A stretch of DNA of 64,000 bases from Microlunatus parietis (GTDB taxonomy: Bacteria; Actinomycetota; Actinomycetes; Propionibacteriales; Propionibacteriaceae), in NCBI RefSeq assembly GCF_013407955.1, contig NZ_JACCBU010000001.1, positions 1,922,001 through 1,986,000 on the forward strand. Reading direction: 5' to 3'. The notes beneath the pieces are model-generated. The model was not told where the DNA came from and ran no database searches. It saw nothing but the letters and a program-made list of their open reading frames with translations. The translations under genes and the position numbers were made by a program. Shown here in pieces: positions 16,773 through 24,648 of the stretch. Within the stretch, counting starts at the first letter, position 1. Every line of letters begins with the position of its first letter.

Positions 16773-17058
16773 CTGCAGTCGGCCGATCGGCGCTACCGTC
16801 CGCGACGGGACCAGATCTCAGGCCCGCCTAGGCTACTTGGGAGATTGCTCAGCGGTGGCAGTGGCAATCACGACGGCCTCATCTTCGAGAAGAGGTCGAG
16901 TTCATCCCGCGGCAGGTCGAACGGCGTGTTCCCGTCCTGGCATCCAAGCTTGGCGCCGCCGCCGTTGAGGTAGCCCGACGCCGTCGGTGCGGCTTCCCGA
17001 CGGTAGGCCCTTTGCCCGACGGCACCTAGCCAATCTGGAAACCGCCCCGCGCTGATGC
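16773..17058. other. Intergenic, nothing recognised
   Basis: 286 bp between the amidohydrolase pseudogene and the converging secreted-protein gene. Short frames are present but none has a start signal, a family resemblance or the strong third-position GC of the neighbours. Confidence 0.5.
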
Positions 17059-17718
17059 TTAAGTCCTGCCCAATGACTTGTCGGTGAAGGTCAGATCCAC
17101 AGGAGTTCTGGACCCATCTGCTTTGTACGCGGCTACCTTCGCCCGCAGGTCCGACTGCGCACTCTTGGTGCTCACCCGCAGTTTCACCTTGATCCTGATC
17201 ACGCCAATGTCCGTATCGACCCAACCGAGCGCCTGCTCGACGCCTGGATCTTTGTTGACCTTGTGGAAAAGTGCCTCCATCTCGGCGCGCAGCGGCACAA
17301 GCGCACGTGCTGCGCCGCCGATCAGTTCAACGTCAACATGCTCCGGGATGGCCTTGAAGTACTCGGCCGCGCCGGCCGGAACGTCGCCCGCGAACTTCAC
17401 CGACGCGGTGAAGTGGCCTGTGATCTCGGAGGAAGCGTACGCATCGGGCATCGCCTCCTCGACGGCACTCACTGCCTGCGAGAACGGCGTCTGCCATTCG
17501 TATCGCTTCACGGCCTCCTCAATCGGAATGCCCTTCTGCTGCGCAAGTGCGACCGTGCTCGGCCCAGGCTCACCCTCCTTGTACTCCTGCACCACGAGCC
17601 CGTCGCTTGGTGTCGGCTCAGGTTCCGGATCTGCTGCTGTTGGCGCAACGGATCCAGCAATGAGCAACACGACCACTCCAGCCAACGCACACCCTCGCAG
17701 GCCACGCTGTTTCGCCAT
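17059..17718 (-). CDS. Secreted protein resembling a trypsin-like protease pro-region
   Basis: 219 residues from ATG 17718. A signal peptide (MAKQRGLRGCALAGVVVLLI, cleavage near APTAADP) leads to a segment that resembles the N-terminal domain of secreted actinobacterial S1-family proteins: ALAQQKGIPIEEAVKRYEWQ and VSAVEEAMPDAYASSEI, then a region with AIPEHVDVELIGG. No His-Asp-Ser triad or protease domain follows, so only the pro-domain-like part exists. It could act as an inhibitor or chaperone, or be a truncated protease; function not known. Upstream starts to 17919 exist but would precede the signal peptide. Confidence 0.6.
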   Translation of the reverse strand: MAKQRGLRGCALAGVVVLLIAGSVAPTAADPEPEPTPSDGLVVQEYKEGEPGPSTVALAQQKGIPIEEAVKRYEWQTPFSQAVSAVEEAMPDAYASSEITGHFTASVKFAGDVPAGAAEYFKAIPEHVDVELIGGAARALVPLRAEMEALFHKVNKDPGVEQALGWVDTDIGVIRIKVKLRVSTKSAQSDLRAKVAAYKADGSRTPVDLTFTDKSLGRT

Positions 17719-18077
17719 GGGTTTCCGCCCCTCTGACGCCACTTTGACCGACGCCCAGATAGTGAGGAAAGATGCGGCACCGGCTGATTCAGGAACCCGC
17801 AGTGCATAAAGCCGCGAAGACTTGCCCTGCGCCACTCCCCACGATGAGATCTTGATCGTGCGCCCCGGAAGCCGTTTCACGCCAGGGATGTACGCAACCG
17901 TTACACACCGGTGACCCACGGTTAGGCGGGCTGGCGAGGAGTTGCTGGACCGGGAGTTCCAGCCGGCCTAGCGGCAGGCCATCCGAATGCGGGCCGACGA
18001 CTCGGATCGGTTGTTCACGGAGGGCGCGGCGGCGACGCTACGCTGGGCTTGGAAGGGTCTCGGCGATCGGCCACTGG

Positions 18078-18145
18078 ACCTGGTCAACTGGAACTCCTTG
18101 CTCCCCGGGAAGAGTCGAACCTTCGTCGCTAATCCTGGTTCAAAG
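18078..18145 (-). repeat. Left attachment-site-like repeat: degenerate copy of tRNA 3' half
   Basis: This 68-bp segment matches 23772-23840 at roughly 85% with one single-base gap. It begins ACCTGGTCAACTGGA and includes CTCCCCGGGAAG and TCGAACCTTCGTCGCT, the minus-strand acceptor, T-arm and part of the anticodon arm of the tRNA at the other end. It lacks the 5' half of the tRNA. That is the arrangement left when an element integrates at a tRNA 3' end. Confidence 0.65.
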
Positions 18146-18243
18146 GCTCGCTCTCTCACCCTCGCGTGAGCGTGAACGAGTGCCATTGAGTAGCACCGAA
18201 ATCGCCTGCGCTGGTGTGTCGCCTGTGTGTCACCGTGCGGGAC

Positions 18244-18285
18244 GGCTGGAGCATATGGGCAGGCGATCCCCCATATGCTCCAGCC
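18244..18285. repeat. Perfect 16-bp inverted repeat
   Basis: GGCTGGAGCATATGGG (18244-18259), a 10-base loop, then CCCATATGCTCCAGCC (18270-18285). No T tract follows. It lies about 150 bp upstream of the ABC exporter genes and could be an RNA hairpin, a recombination site or an operator. Confidence 0.7.
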
Positions 18286-18290
18286 ACCTC

Positions 18291-18334
18291 CCGCCAACTC
18301 CGCACTTCCGCCAGTTCCGCCAACTCCGCCACTT
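18291..18334. repeat. Five-unit tandem array of a 9-bp repeat
   Basis: Units CCGCCAACT, CCGCACTT, CCGCCAGTT, CCGCCAACT, CCGCCACTT follow one another, directly after the large hairpin. On the minus strand they would encode an AELAE-type periodic peptide, but no supported gene contains them. Confidence 0.7.
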
Positions 18335-18430
18335 CCGCGGTGATGCCGAGCTTGCGCGCGGACCGCACCGGTCAGCACTGCCTGCGGAAACCAGTGGCGG
18401 GTCGTGGGCGGATCAGGGTTTGCTGGTGGG

Positions 18431-20302
18431 GTGGCGGACGTTGGTGTGCAGACGCTGCTTGGCAAGGTGGACGGGCTGCTGGCCCGGTACCGGGACCACG
18501 CGCGGATGATGTGGGCGGTCGCTCCGGGATGGAGCACGGTCAGTCTCCTGGGCACCCTGGTCGGGGCGGGAGCGCTCGTACTGTCGATGGTGGCCACGGG
18601 CCAGCTGATCGGTGCGCTGTACGAGGTGCTCGCCCATCGAGCCGACAGCCAGCGAGCGTGGTGGTGGTTCGCGGCGTTCGTGCTGGCGGCCGTTCTCGGG
18701 CAGCTGCAGCAGGCTGTCCTGGCGATGGCGAACCCTCGCATCTGGTCGCCGTATCGTGTCATGATCAACGACCTGCTCGCCGAGACCGGCATGCACTCCA
18801 GGAGCCTGGCTGTCCTGGACGGGGCAACGGCCGGCGAGTTGGAGAACTTGATCAAGACCAGCCGGCAGTGGCTGTTCCGCTTCGGGATGACTGGCATCTG
18901 GCAGCTGCTGCAGACCCGCTTGGTGGGACTCGGCGCTGTCCTGGTGCTCGTCGGCTGGCGCTGGTGGGCGCCGCTCGTTGTCGCTGCCGCCTTCCTGCTC
19001 TCCTCGCGCCTGTTCTCCACCTGGCTGGACAGCGTTCTGGATGGGATGTGGGGCAGCACCCCGCCCATCGAACGCCAGCGCGCCGACTACGTGGCCAAGG
19101 TCATGGCCTCGTCCGGGGCGGCCAAGGAGGTACGGATCTTCGGACTCGTCGACTGGCTGGCCGAGCGGTATCGCGTGCTGTGGCACGTCGCGGCCGCGCA
19201 GTTCTGGCATCAACTGAACCGCAAGCTTGCCCCGACGTTCCTCGGCGGGTTGGCGCTCCTCGTCGTTCTCGGTGGAACCCTGTCGCTGTTGGGCTGGGAT
19301 GCCTATCGGGGGATGGTCAACTCGTCGGCGGTGATCACGTACGTGCTCGCCCTGCTTGCCCTGAACGCGTTCGGGATGCAGGGCGACCAACAGGCAGGCC
19401 TGGTTCAGGTCGGCCGACTGCTCAATGATCTTCGTACGCTGCGAGGTCGGCTCGACCTGCCTTCGCTGACGCCAGCCGAGGGCGAGCCGATCCGCGGTAC
19501 CCCGGTACCGGACGCCGGCATCAAGTTCGAGGGCGTCACCTTCACGTACCCCACTCGCACGGTCCCAACGCTCAGCGGACTGACCCTGCACGTTCCGGCC
19601 GGCCAGTCGATCGCCATAGTCGGCGTCAACGGGGCCGGGAAGTCGACGATGATCAAGTTGCTGGCCGGTCTCTACCAGGCCGACTCCGGGTCCGTCACCG
19701 TCGGTGGGCGGGACGCCTTCGCCGATCCCGCACTGGACCGCGCGGTTGCCGTGATCTTCCAGGACTTCATCCATTACCCGCTGTCACTGCGCGACAACGT
19801 GGGATTCGGTGCGTTGGAACGGCGTTCTGACACCGAGTTGCTGGAGCGGGCCATGACCGATGCGGCCGGCAGGGACGTCCTCGCCAGCCTCGACCACGCT
19901 TGGGACTCCGTACTTTCTTCTGAATACGAAGACGGCACCGAGCTGTCCGGCGGGCAATGGCAACGGATCGCGCTGGCCCGCGCCCTGGCCGCGGTCGGGG
20001 CCGGCGCCCAGATCCTGGTGCTGGATGAGCCGACCGCAGCTCTCGACGTCCGTGCCGAGGCAGAACTGTTCGAGAGGTTCCTGTCCGTCACGAAGGGGGT
20101 CACAACGGTGCTGGTCAGTCACCGGCTGGCGACAGTACGTCGAGCGGACCGGATCGTCGTCCTCGACGGTGATACCGGCAAGGTCACCGAGGACGGGACC
20201 CATGACGAACTCCTGGCCCAAGGGGGAGCGTACGCGACGATGTTCCGCCTTCAGGCCCGGCGGTTCGCGCAGGCCGGCGACCCGGATGAGGGCTCGGACT
20301 GA
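18431..20302 (+). CDS. ABC exporter subunit 1 (fused membrane and ATPase domains)
   Basis: About 623 residues from GTG 18431. The N-terminal half has membrane helices (SLLGTLVGAGALVLSMVATG; WWWFAAFVLAAVLGQL; LVGLGAVLVLVGW; FLGGLALLVVLGGTLSLLG). The C-terminal ATPase has Walker A GVNGAGKST, signature LSGGQ, Walker B ILVLDEP and switch SHRLAT. The type IV exporter layout with a second half-transporter two bases downstream indicates a heterodimer. It is probably for efflux of a peptide, lipid or drug; there is no substrate clue besides the glycosyltransferase in the same island. An upstream ATG-like start at 18404 is less likely. Confidence 0.85.
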   Translation: MADVGVQTLLGKVDGLLARYRDHARMMWAVAPGWSTVSLLGTLVGAGALVLSMVATGQLIGALYEVLAHRADSQRAWWWFAAFVLAAVLGQLQQAVLAMANPRIWSPYRVMINDLLAETGMHSRSLAVLDGATAGELENLIKTSRQWLFRFGMTGIWQLLQTRLVGLGAVLVLVGWRWWAPLVVAAAFLLSSRLFSTWLDSVLDGMWGSTPPIERQRADYVAKVMASSGAAKEVRIFGLVDWLAERYRVLWHVAAAQFWHQLNRKLAPTFLGGLALLVVLGGTLSLLGWDAYRGMVNSSAVITYVLALLALNAFGMQGDQQAGLVQVGRLLNDLRTLRGRLDLPSLTPAEGEPIRGTPVPDAGIKFEGVTFTYPTRTVPTLSGLTLHVPAGQSIAIVGVNGAGKSTMIKLLAGLYQADSGSVTVGGRDAFADPALDRAVAVIFQDFIHYPLSLRDNVGFGALERRSDTELLERAMTDAAGRDVLASLDHAWDSVLSSEYEDGTELSGGQWQRIALARALAAVGAGAQILVLDEPTAALDVRAEAELFERFLSVTKGVTTVLVSHRLATVRRADRIVVLDGDTGKVTEDGTHDELLAQGGAYATMFRLQARRFAQAGDPDEGSD

Positions 20303-20304
20303 TC

Positions 20305-22086
20305 ATGAAGACGACGCTGCGTGCCCTGTGGCTGGTGTTCGCCACGACAGTTCGTGCCAGTCCTCTGCAGAGCCTGCTGTGCCTGGCCGAAACGGCCAGC
20401 CGGGCCTTGAGCGCGCTCAACCCGCTGTTCTACGGGCTCTTCGCCAGCGGTGCGGTTCGACAGGACGCGGCCATGTTGCTCGCCGCCGTGGTCGGGCTGA
20501 TCTGCACGACCGCGGTCCGGATGATCTTCGAAATCATCGGCACCAGCGCCCGGCTGCGGCAGATGGACACCATCGGGTTCGTCTTCCAACACCGGATCGC
20601 CAAGATCATGGGCTCGATCGAGACCCTCGACCATCAGGAATCGCCCGCCCTGCTTGACAAGCTCCAGATGTTTCGGGACTACGCCGGCAGCCTCGCCGGA
20701 GCCCTGAACTCGATCCTCGGCCTGATCAACACGGTCGTGTGGTCGGCCACATCCTTGATCGTGGCCATCACAGCCGACTGGCGGTTGATCATCCTCGTCC
20801 TGCTCGGCCTTCCACGCATCCTGCTCACCAGAATGACCGTCCGCTGGGACCAGGAAGTGGAGGACGAAGGGAGCCCGCACAACCGCCGCGCGAACGAGTT
20901 GGTCGACCTCTGCCATCGAGTCGACGCCGGTGCTGAGATCCGCGTCTTCGGACTCGCACCGGAACTTCGGCGCATCATCCGTCGGTCGACGCGGCAATGG
21001 CAGTTGCCGACGATCCGCAAGGCCGGCCGGTACATGCTGGTGGATCTGATCAACGGCCTCGTCTACTACGGAGCTGCGGCGGCGGTTCTCGGTTGGATGA
21101 TCATCGACACCTTCGCGGGCCGGGTCGACGTGCAGGCGATCACGATCGCGATCACCGCGCTCGGCACCCTGCAAGTGATGACCAGCAACATCGTCGGAAC
21201 CACGAAGTGGGCGGCGCAGTCCATCCGCAGCGCGACCCGGTTCGTCTGGCTGCAGGACTACGCCCGCACGGTGCACGACCGGTTCACCGGCGACCGGAAA
21301 CCACCTCCGAAGCTGCAGATCGGGATCCGGTTCGAGAACGTCAGCTTTCGCTACGCCGGTGCAACCAGGAACGCGATCACCGATCTCACGCTCGACCTGG
21401 CGCCTGGGCAGGTCGTCGCGCTGGTGGGTGAGAACGGTGCCGGAAAGTCCACCCTCGTCAAGCTCCTCACCGGAATGTACGCCCCGACCTCGGGACGCAT
21501 CCTGATCGACGGTATCGACCTGGCCGACCTTGACGTCACGGCCTGGCGGCAACGCTGCACCGGGGCGTTCCAAGATCATGCCAACTTCGAGTTCACCGCC
21601 GCCGAGACCGTGGGGCTCGGAGCACTCGACCGCATGGAAGACACGGACGCGATCAAGCGGGCCTTGTACGACGGCGCGGGCGAGAACGTACTGAAAGCTC
21701 TGCCGAACGGACTCGCCACCCAGCTCGGCACCCGCTGGCCGAAGGGCATCGGACTTTCCGGCGGACAGTGGCAGCGTCTGGCCATCGCGCGCGGAATGAT
21801 GCGGCGGCGCCCGCTCTTGCTCGCACTGGACGAGCCCACCTCGGCCCTCGACGCCGCCACCGAGAACGCTCTGTTCGAACGCTACGCGGCCGCCACCCGA
21901 GAGACGGGCCGCCGGGGCGGGATCACTTTGCTGGTCACCCACCGCTTCTCCACCGTGGCGGCCGCCGACACCGTCGTCGTGCTCAGCAACGGGCAGATCG
22001 CCGAGAGCGGTACACACACATACCTGCTCCGCCGGCAAGGCGCATACGCCGAGCTCTACGGCCTGCAAGCTCGTGGCTACAGCTGA
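20305..22086 (+). CDS. ABC exporter subunit 2 (fused membrane and ATPase domains)
   Basis: 593 residues; the ATG sits two bases after the previous stop in the junction TGATCATG. Membrane segments include AAMLLAAVVGLICTTAV, SATSLIVAITADWRLIILVL and YYGAAAAVLGWMIIDTF. ATPase motifs: Walker A GENGAGKST, signature LSGGQ, Walker B LLLALDEP, switch THRFST. Both subunits keep the catalytic Glu after Walker B, so both sites may hydrolyse ATP. Partner of the gene upstream; together they are the main cargo of the island. Confidence 0.87.
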   Translation: MKTTLRALWLVFATTVRASPLQSLLCLAETASRALSALNPLFYGLFASGAVRQDAAMLLAAVVGLICTTAVRMIFEIIGTSARLRQMDTIGFVFQHRIAKIMGSIETLDHQESPALLDKLQMFRDYAGSLAGALNSILGLINTVVWSATSLIVAITADWRLIILVLLGLPRILLTRMTVRWDQEVEDEGSPHNRRANELVDLCHRVDAGAEIRVFGLAPELRRIIRRSTRQWQLPTIRKAGRYMLVDLINGLVYYGAAAAVLGWMIIDTFAGRVDVQAITIAITALGTLQVMTSNIVGTTKWAAQSIRSATRFVWLQDYARTVHDRFTGDRKPPPKLQIGIRFENVSFRYAGATRNAITDLTLDLAPGQVVALVGENGAGKSTLVKLLTGMYAPTSGRILIDGIDLADLDVTAWRQRCTGAFQDHANFEFTAAETVGLGALDRMEDTDAIKRALYDGAGENVLKALPNGLATQLGTRWPKGIGLSGGQWQRLAIARGMMRRRPLLLALDEPTSALDAATENALFERYAAATRETGRRGGITLLVTHRFSTVAAADTVVVLSNGQIAESGTHTYLLRRQGAYAELYGLQARGYS

Positions 22087-22186
22087 CGGGGAGCGGTGCC
22101 GACCGGTCTACCTGGCAAGCCGTTTCCGCTTCATCACGAAGAATCGTGAGGGTTCGCTGGGTGAGGTCGAGCACCGTGGCGAGTTG

Positions 22187-22360
22187 ATCATCGGTCATCG
22201 GGCTCGAGCGCTGCATGAGGCGAACTTCAAGCCAATCGAAGGGGCGTCCGTCCTAGGCCACTCGCTGGCCACACATCTACAGCACTACCTCCCGACGGGA
22301 GACGAGTACGTGAGAGGAGCCGAGGAACGGATGCGCGCGCTGTTCGCGGACGCCAGCTAA
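22187..22360 (+). pseudogene. Possible C-terminal remnant of a tyrosine integrase
   Basis: The reading frame ending at 22360 gives ASVLGHSLATHLQHYLP, then TGDEYVRGAEERMRALFADAS. The LGHS...T...Y pattern is what the last catalytic block of tyrosine recombinases looks like (LGH, then the nucleophilic Tyr). No upstream Arg-His-Arg blocks remain, so this is a fragment at most. Its place inside a tRNA-flanked segment supports the idea; the match is short and confidence low. Confidence 0.35.
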
Positions 22361-22386
22361 CCCCGAAGTGCGCGCGGCGACGAACA

Positions 22387-22420
22387 GCCCGAGGTCGATG
22401 ACCTCGGGCCGTTTCGTTTT
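22387..22420 (+). terminator. Rho-independent terminator
   Basis: Perfect 10-bp stem GCCCGAGGTC (22387-22396) / GACCTCGGGC (22400-22409), three-base loop GAT, followed by the T-rich CGTTTCGTTTT. It would end transcription of the ABC exporter operon before the glycosyltransferase. Confidence 0.85.
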
Positions 22421-22475
22421 CTGGAGCTGCTGCCCGGGGCATTCACGTTCGACAAGATCGCCGATCGCGTGTTAC

Positions 22476-23609
22476 ATGGCAATCGTGCGCGCACTTTTCG
22501 CGACCTCCCCCGGTCTTGGCCATGTGTTCCCGACGATCTCCCTAGCACACGCGCTGCGTGCCGCCGGCCACGAGGTGCTGATGGCGACCGCGGGCGGCAA
22601 GGAGGCCGCGAACGCCGGCCTGCATGTCGTGGACACCGCGCCGGGTGTCGACATCGGCGCGGTGTTCCAGCAGGCGGCCAGCGAGCAACCCGAGGAGTTC
22701 GACTACAGCACGGACGTCGACACCGAGAAGGGGTTGGAGTTCGTCGGCGCGATCTTCGCCAAGTTGTCCGGCGTGTCGGTGGACCTGACCGTGTCGGCGG
22801 CCGAATCGTGGCGGCCGGACGTGGTCGTGTACTCGTCGATGGAGGGCACCGGGCCGCTGGTCGCCGCGAAGCTCGGCGTGCCGGCCGTGTCGCACGGCTT
22901 CGGGTTCGCCGACGAGGCGCCGATGACCGAGGCGATCTTCAAGAAGATGGTCGAGGAACGCGAACGGCATGGCGTGCAAGGGTTTCCCGAGGTGCGCGAG
23001 TCGATCGACGTGGCGCCGCCGAGCATGGTCGACCGGCCGGTGCGCGGCTGGCCGATGCGGTACGTGCCGTACAACGGAGGCGGCGTGCTGCCCGAGTGGG
23101 TGCTCGAACGGCCCGCACGCCCGCGCGTCGCGGTGACACTCGGCTCGGTGCTGACCCAGGTCGGCGCGCTCACGTCGTTGACCAAACTCGTCGACGTGGC
23201 ACGGCATCTGGACGCCGAGTTCGTACTCGCCCTCGGCGACGCGGACCCGTCGCCACTGGGAGAACTGCCGGACAACGTGCGGGCGGCCGGGTGGGTGCCG
23301 CTGTCCGCGCTGCTGCCGACCTGCGCGGCGCTGGTGCACCACGGCGGGGCCGGCTCGACGCTGACCGCGATCGACGCCGGAGTCACGCAGCTCGTGCTGC
23401 CGCACGGCGCCGACCAGTACGTGAACGCGGACGCCGTGGTGCGGCGCGGGCTCGGTCTGCGTTCGGAGCCGGATCAGGTGGACGCGGAGTTGATCGACCG
23501 CCTGCTCACCGACCCGGGGCTGGGCCGGGCCGCCTCCGAGGTGGCCGACGAGATCGCGACGCTGCCGACGCCCGCGGACCTCGTGCCGAAAATCGCCGGC
23601 CTCGCCTGA
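22476..23609 (+). CDS. Macrolide-type family 1 glycosyltransferase
   Basis: 377 residues from ATG 22476. N-terminal acceptor domain RALFATSPGLGHVFPTISLAHALRAAGHEV, trimmed here: motif SPGLGHVFP near 9-17. The C-terminal donor domain has the nucleotide-sugar motif LVHHGGAGSTLTAIDAGVTQL near 285-305 and PHGADQYVNAD. This is the EryCIII/macrolide-glycosyltransferase group, which glycosylates polyketides, sterols or antibiotics. In an island with an ABC exporter it could serve self-protection by drug glycosylation or decorate an exported product; inference only. TGATCA is absent from here to 24.9 kb, unlike the flanks. Confidence 0.82.
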   Translation: MAIVRALFATSPGLGHVFPTISLAHALRAAGHEVLMATAGGKEAANAGLHVVDTAPGVDIGAVFQQAASEQPEEFDYSTDVDTEKGLEFVGAIFAKLSGVSVDLTVSAAESWRPDVVVYSSMEGTGPLVAAKLGVPAVSHGFGFADEAPMTEAIFKKMVEERERHGVQGFPEVRESIDVAPPSMVDRPVRGWPMRYVPYNGGGVLPEWVLERPARPRVAVTLGSVLTQVGALTSLTKLVDVARHLDAEFVLALGDADPSPLGELPDNVRAAGWVPLSALLPTCAALVHHGGAGSTLTAIDAGVTQLVLPHGADQYVNADAVVRRGLGLRSEPDQVDAELIDRLLTDPGLGRAASEVADEIATLPTPADLVPKIAGLA

Positions 23610-23771
23610 ACTTTGCCAGGGGGTGCACACCGTGGCGTGCGCTAATCCCTTGAGCTGACTTTGCCCGGGCTGCTGCCGGACACTCGGGACCATTTCGGGG
23701 CCATTGTGTGCCATCCCCGTGTGCCACACCGAAGGTCGAAGCCGCTGTCAATCTGCCAGGGTGCACGTTCC

Positions 23772-23840
23772 ACCTGGTCAACTGGATTTTCTGGCTCCCC
23801 GGGAAGGAGTCGAACCTTCGTCGCTGATCCTGATTCAAAG
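23772..23840 (-). repeat. Right attachment-site-like repeat overlapping the tRNA-like gene
   Basis: Partner of 18078-18145, in the same orientation. It starts 20 bp outside the tRNA 3' end and runs through acceptor, T arm, variable loop and into the anticodon loop. The intact copy keeps the tRNA whole; the left copy has lost a G in the T stem. Confidence 0.65.
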
Positions 23841-23873
23841 TCAGGCGGGCCCTGCCGGCAGACCAACCGGGGA
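23792..23873 (-). tRNA. tRNA-like gene with UUG anticodon (Gln?), unusual variable loop
   Basis: The minus strand folds as a cloverleaf: acceptor TCCCCGG/CCGGGGA with discriminator G and an encoded CCA; D stem GGTC/GGCC; anticodon stem CCTGA/TCAGG with loop CTTTGAA (anticodon TTG); T stem GAAGG/CCTTC with loop TTCGACT. Two bases separate the D and anticodon stems and the variable loop is nine bases, both more than the class I norm. It may be a divergent tRNA-Gln or a tRNA carried by the element. Identity is uncertain; the cloverleaf itself is convincing. Confidence 0.65.
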
Positions 23874-24015
23874 ACGGCCGAGCGCTCGGCCAGGGACAAG
23901 AGTACGCATCGTCACGGTCGTCGCGCATCCCGGTTCCCGGATGACACCGGGGACCAGGCCCGACGAGGCGTGGAATGGATTTCTCCATCGGCTTGCGGTT
24001 GGGGAGACTAGGACA

Positions 24016-24648
24016 ATGCCGTCCCGATCTGCGCCGCGCCGGGCACGCCGGGTCCGGATGACCGGCGCCGAGCGCCGTGAGCAGCTGATCGCGGTGGCCC
24101 GCGGACTGTTCGCCGACAAGGGCATCGACGGCACCTCGGTCGAGGAGATCGCGGCGGTGGCGGAGGTCAGCAAGCCGGTCGTCTACGAGCACTTCGGCGG
24201 CAAGGACGCCCTCTACGCGGTCGTCGTGGACCGCGAGGTGACCACGCTGCTGGACGGGATCGGCGCGGCGCTGGCGACGGAGGGCCGGTCGCGCGAAGTG
24301 TTGGAGCGGGCGACGCTGGCGTTCCTCGAGTACGTCGAGGGGCACACCGAGGGGTTCCGGATCCTGGCCCGCGGTTCCGCGGCCGGCGAGTACGCGACGC
24401 TGCTCGGCGACGTGGCGAGCCGGGTGGAGCGGGTGCTCCGGACCGAGTTCCAACGGCGCGACCTCGACCCGAGGACCGCGCAACCGTACGCACAAGCACT
24501 CGTGGGGATGGTGGCCATGACCGGTCAGTGGTGGTTGGACAACAGTCGCTGGGGCCGCAAGCCCGAAGTGGCGGCGCACCTGGTCAACCTGGCCTGGAAC
24601 GGCCTGCGCGGGCTGGAGCCCCGGCCCACCCTGGCGAGCCGTCGATGA
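24016..24648 (+). CDS. TetR-family transcriptional regulator
   Basis: 210 residues. Typical TetR head: REQLIAVARGLFADKGIDGT, then SVEEIAAVAEVSKPVVYEHFGGKDALYAVV. The ligand domain is helical (LERATLAFLEYVEGHTEGFRIL; MVAMTGQWWLDN). A GGGGAG ribosome site precedes ATG 24016. It overlaps the MFS gene by four bases (ATGA), so it most likely controls that transporter and itself. Confidence 0.9.
   Translation: MPSRSAPRRARRVRMTGAERREQLIAVARGLFADKGIDGTSVEEIAAVAEVSKPVVYEHFGGKDALYAVVVDREVTTLLDGIGAALATEGRSREVLERATLAFLEYVEGHTEGFRILARGSAAGEYATLLGDVASRVERVLRTEFQRRDLDPRTAQPYAQALVGMVAMTGQWWLDNSRWGRKPEVAAHLVNLAWNGLRGLEPRPTLASRR

Larger units (their letters stand above)
17719..18430. other. Non-coding stretch at the left edge of the island
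   Basis: 712 bp without a convincing gene. It holds the degenerate tRNA-3'-end copy (18078-18145), a 16-bp-arm hairpin (18244-18285) and an array of 9-bp repeats (18291-18334). A 60-codon frame at 17987-18169 runs through the tRNA remnant and is not a believable protein. Confidence 0.55.

Noticed and set aside
18156..18368. 70-codon minus-strand frame with an AEVAELAELAE peptide
   Set aside because: The periodic peptide is just the 9-bp repeat array read through; the frame also runs across the large hairpin and has no start signal.
17719..18430. Precursor-peptide gene for a RiPP or bacteriocin upstream of the ABC exporter
   Set aside because: I looked for a short frame with a ribosome site and a leader-core pattern and found none; no modification enzyme or peptidase domain is present either.
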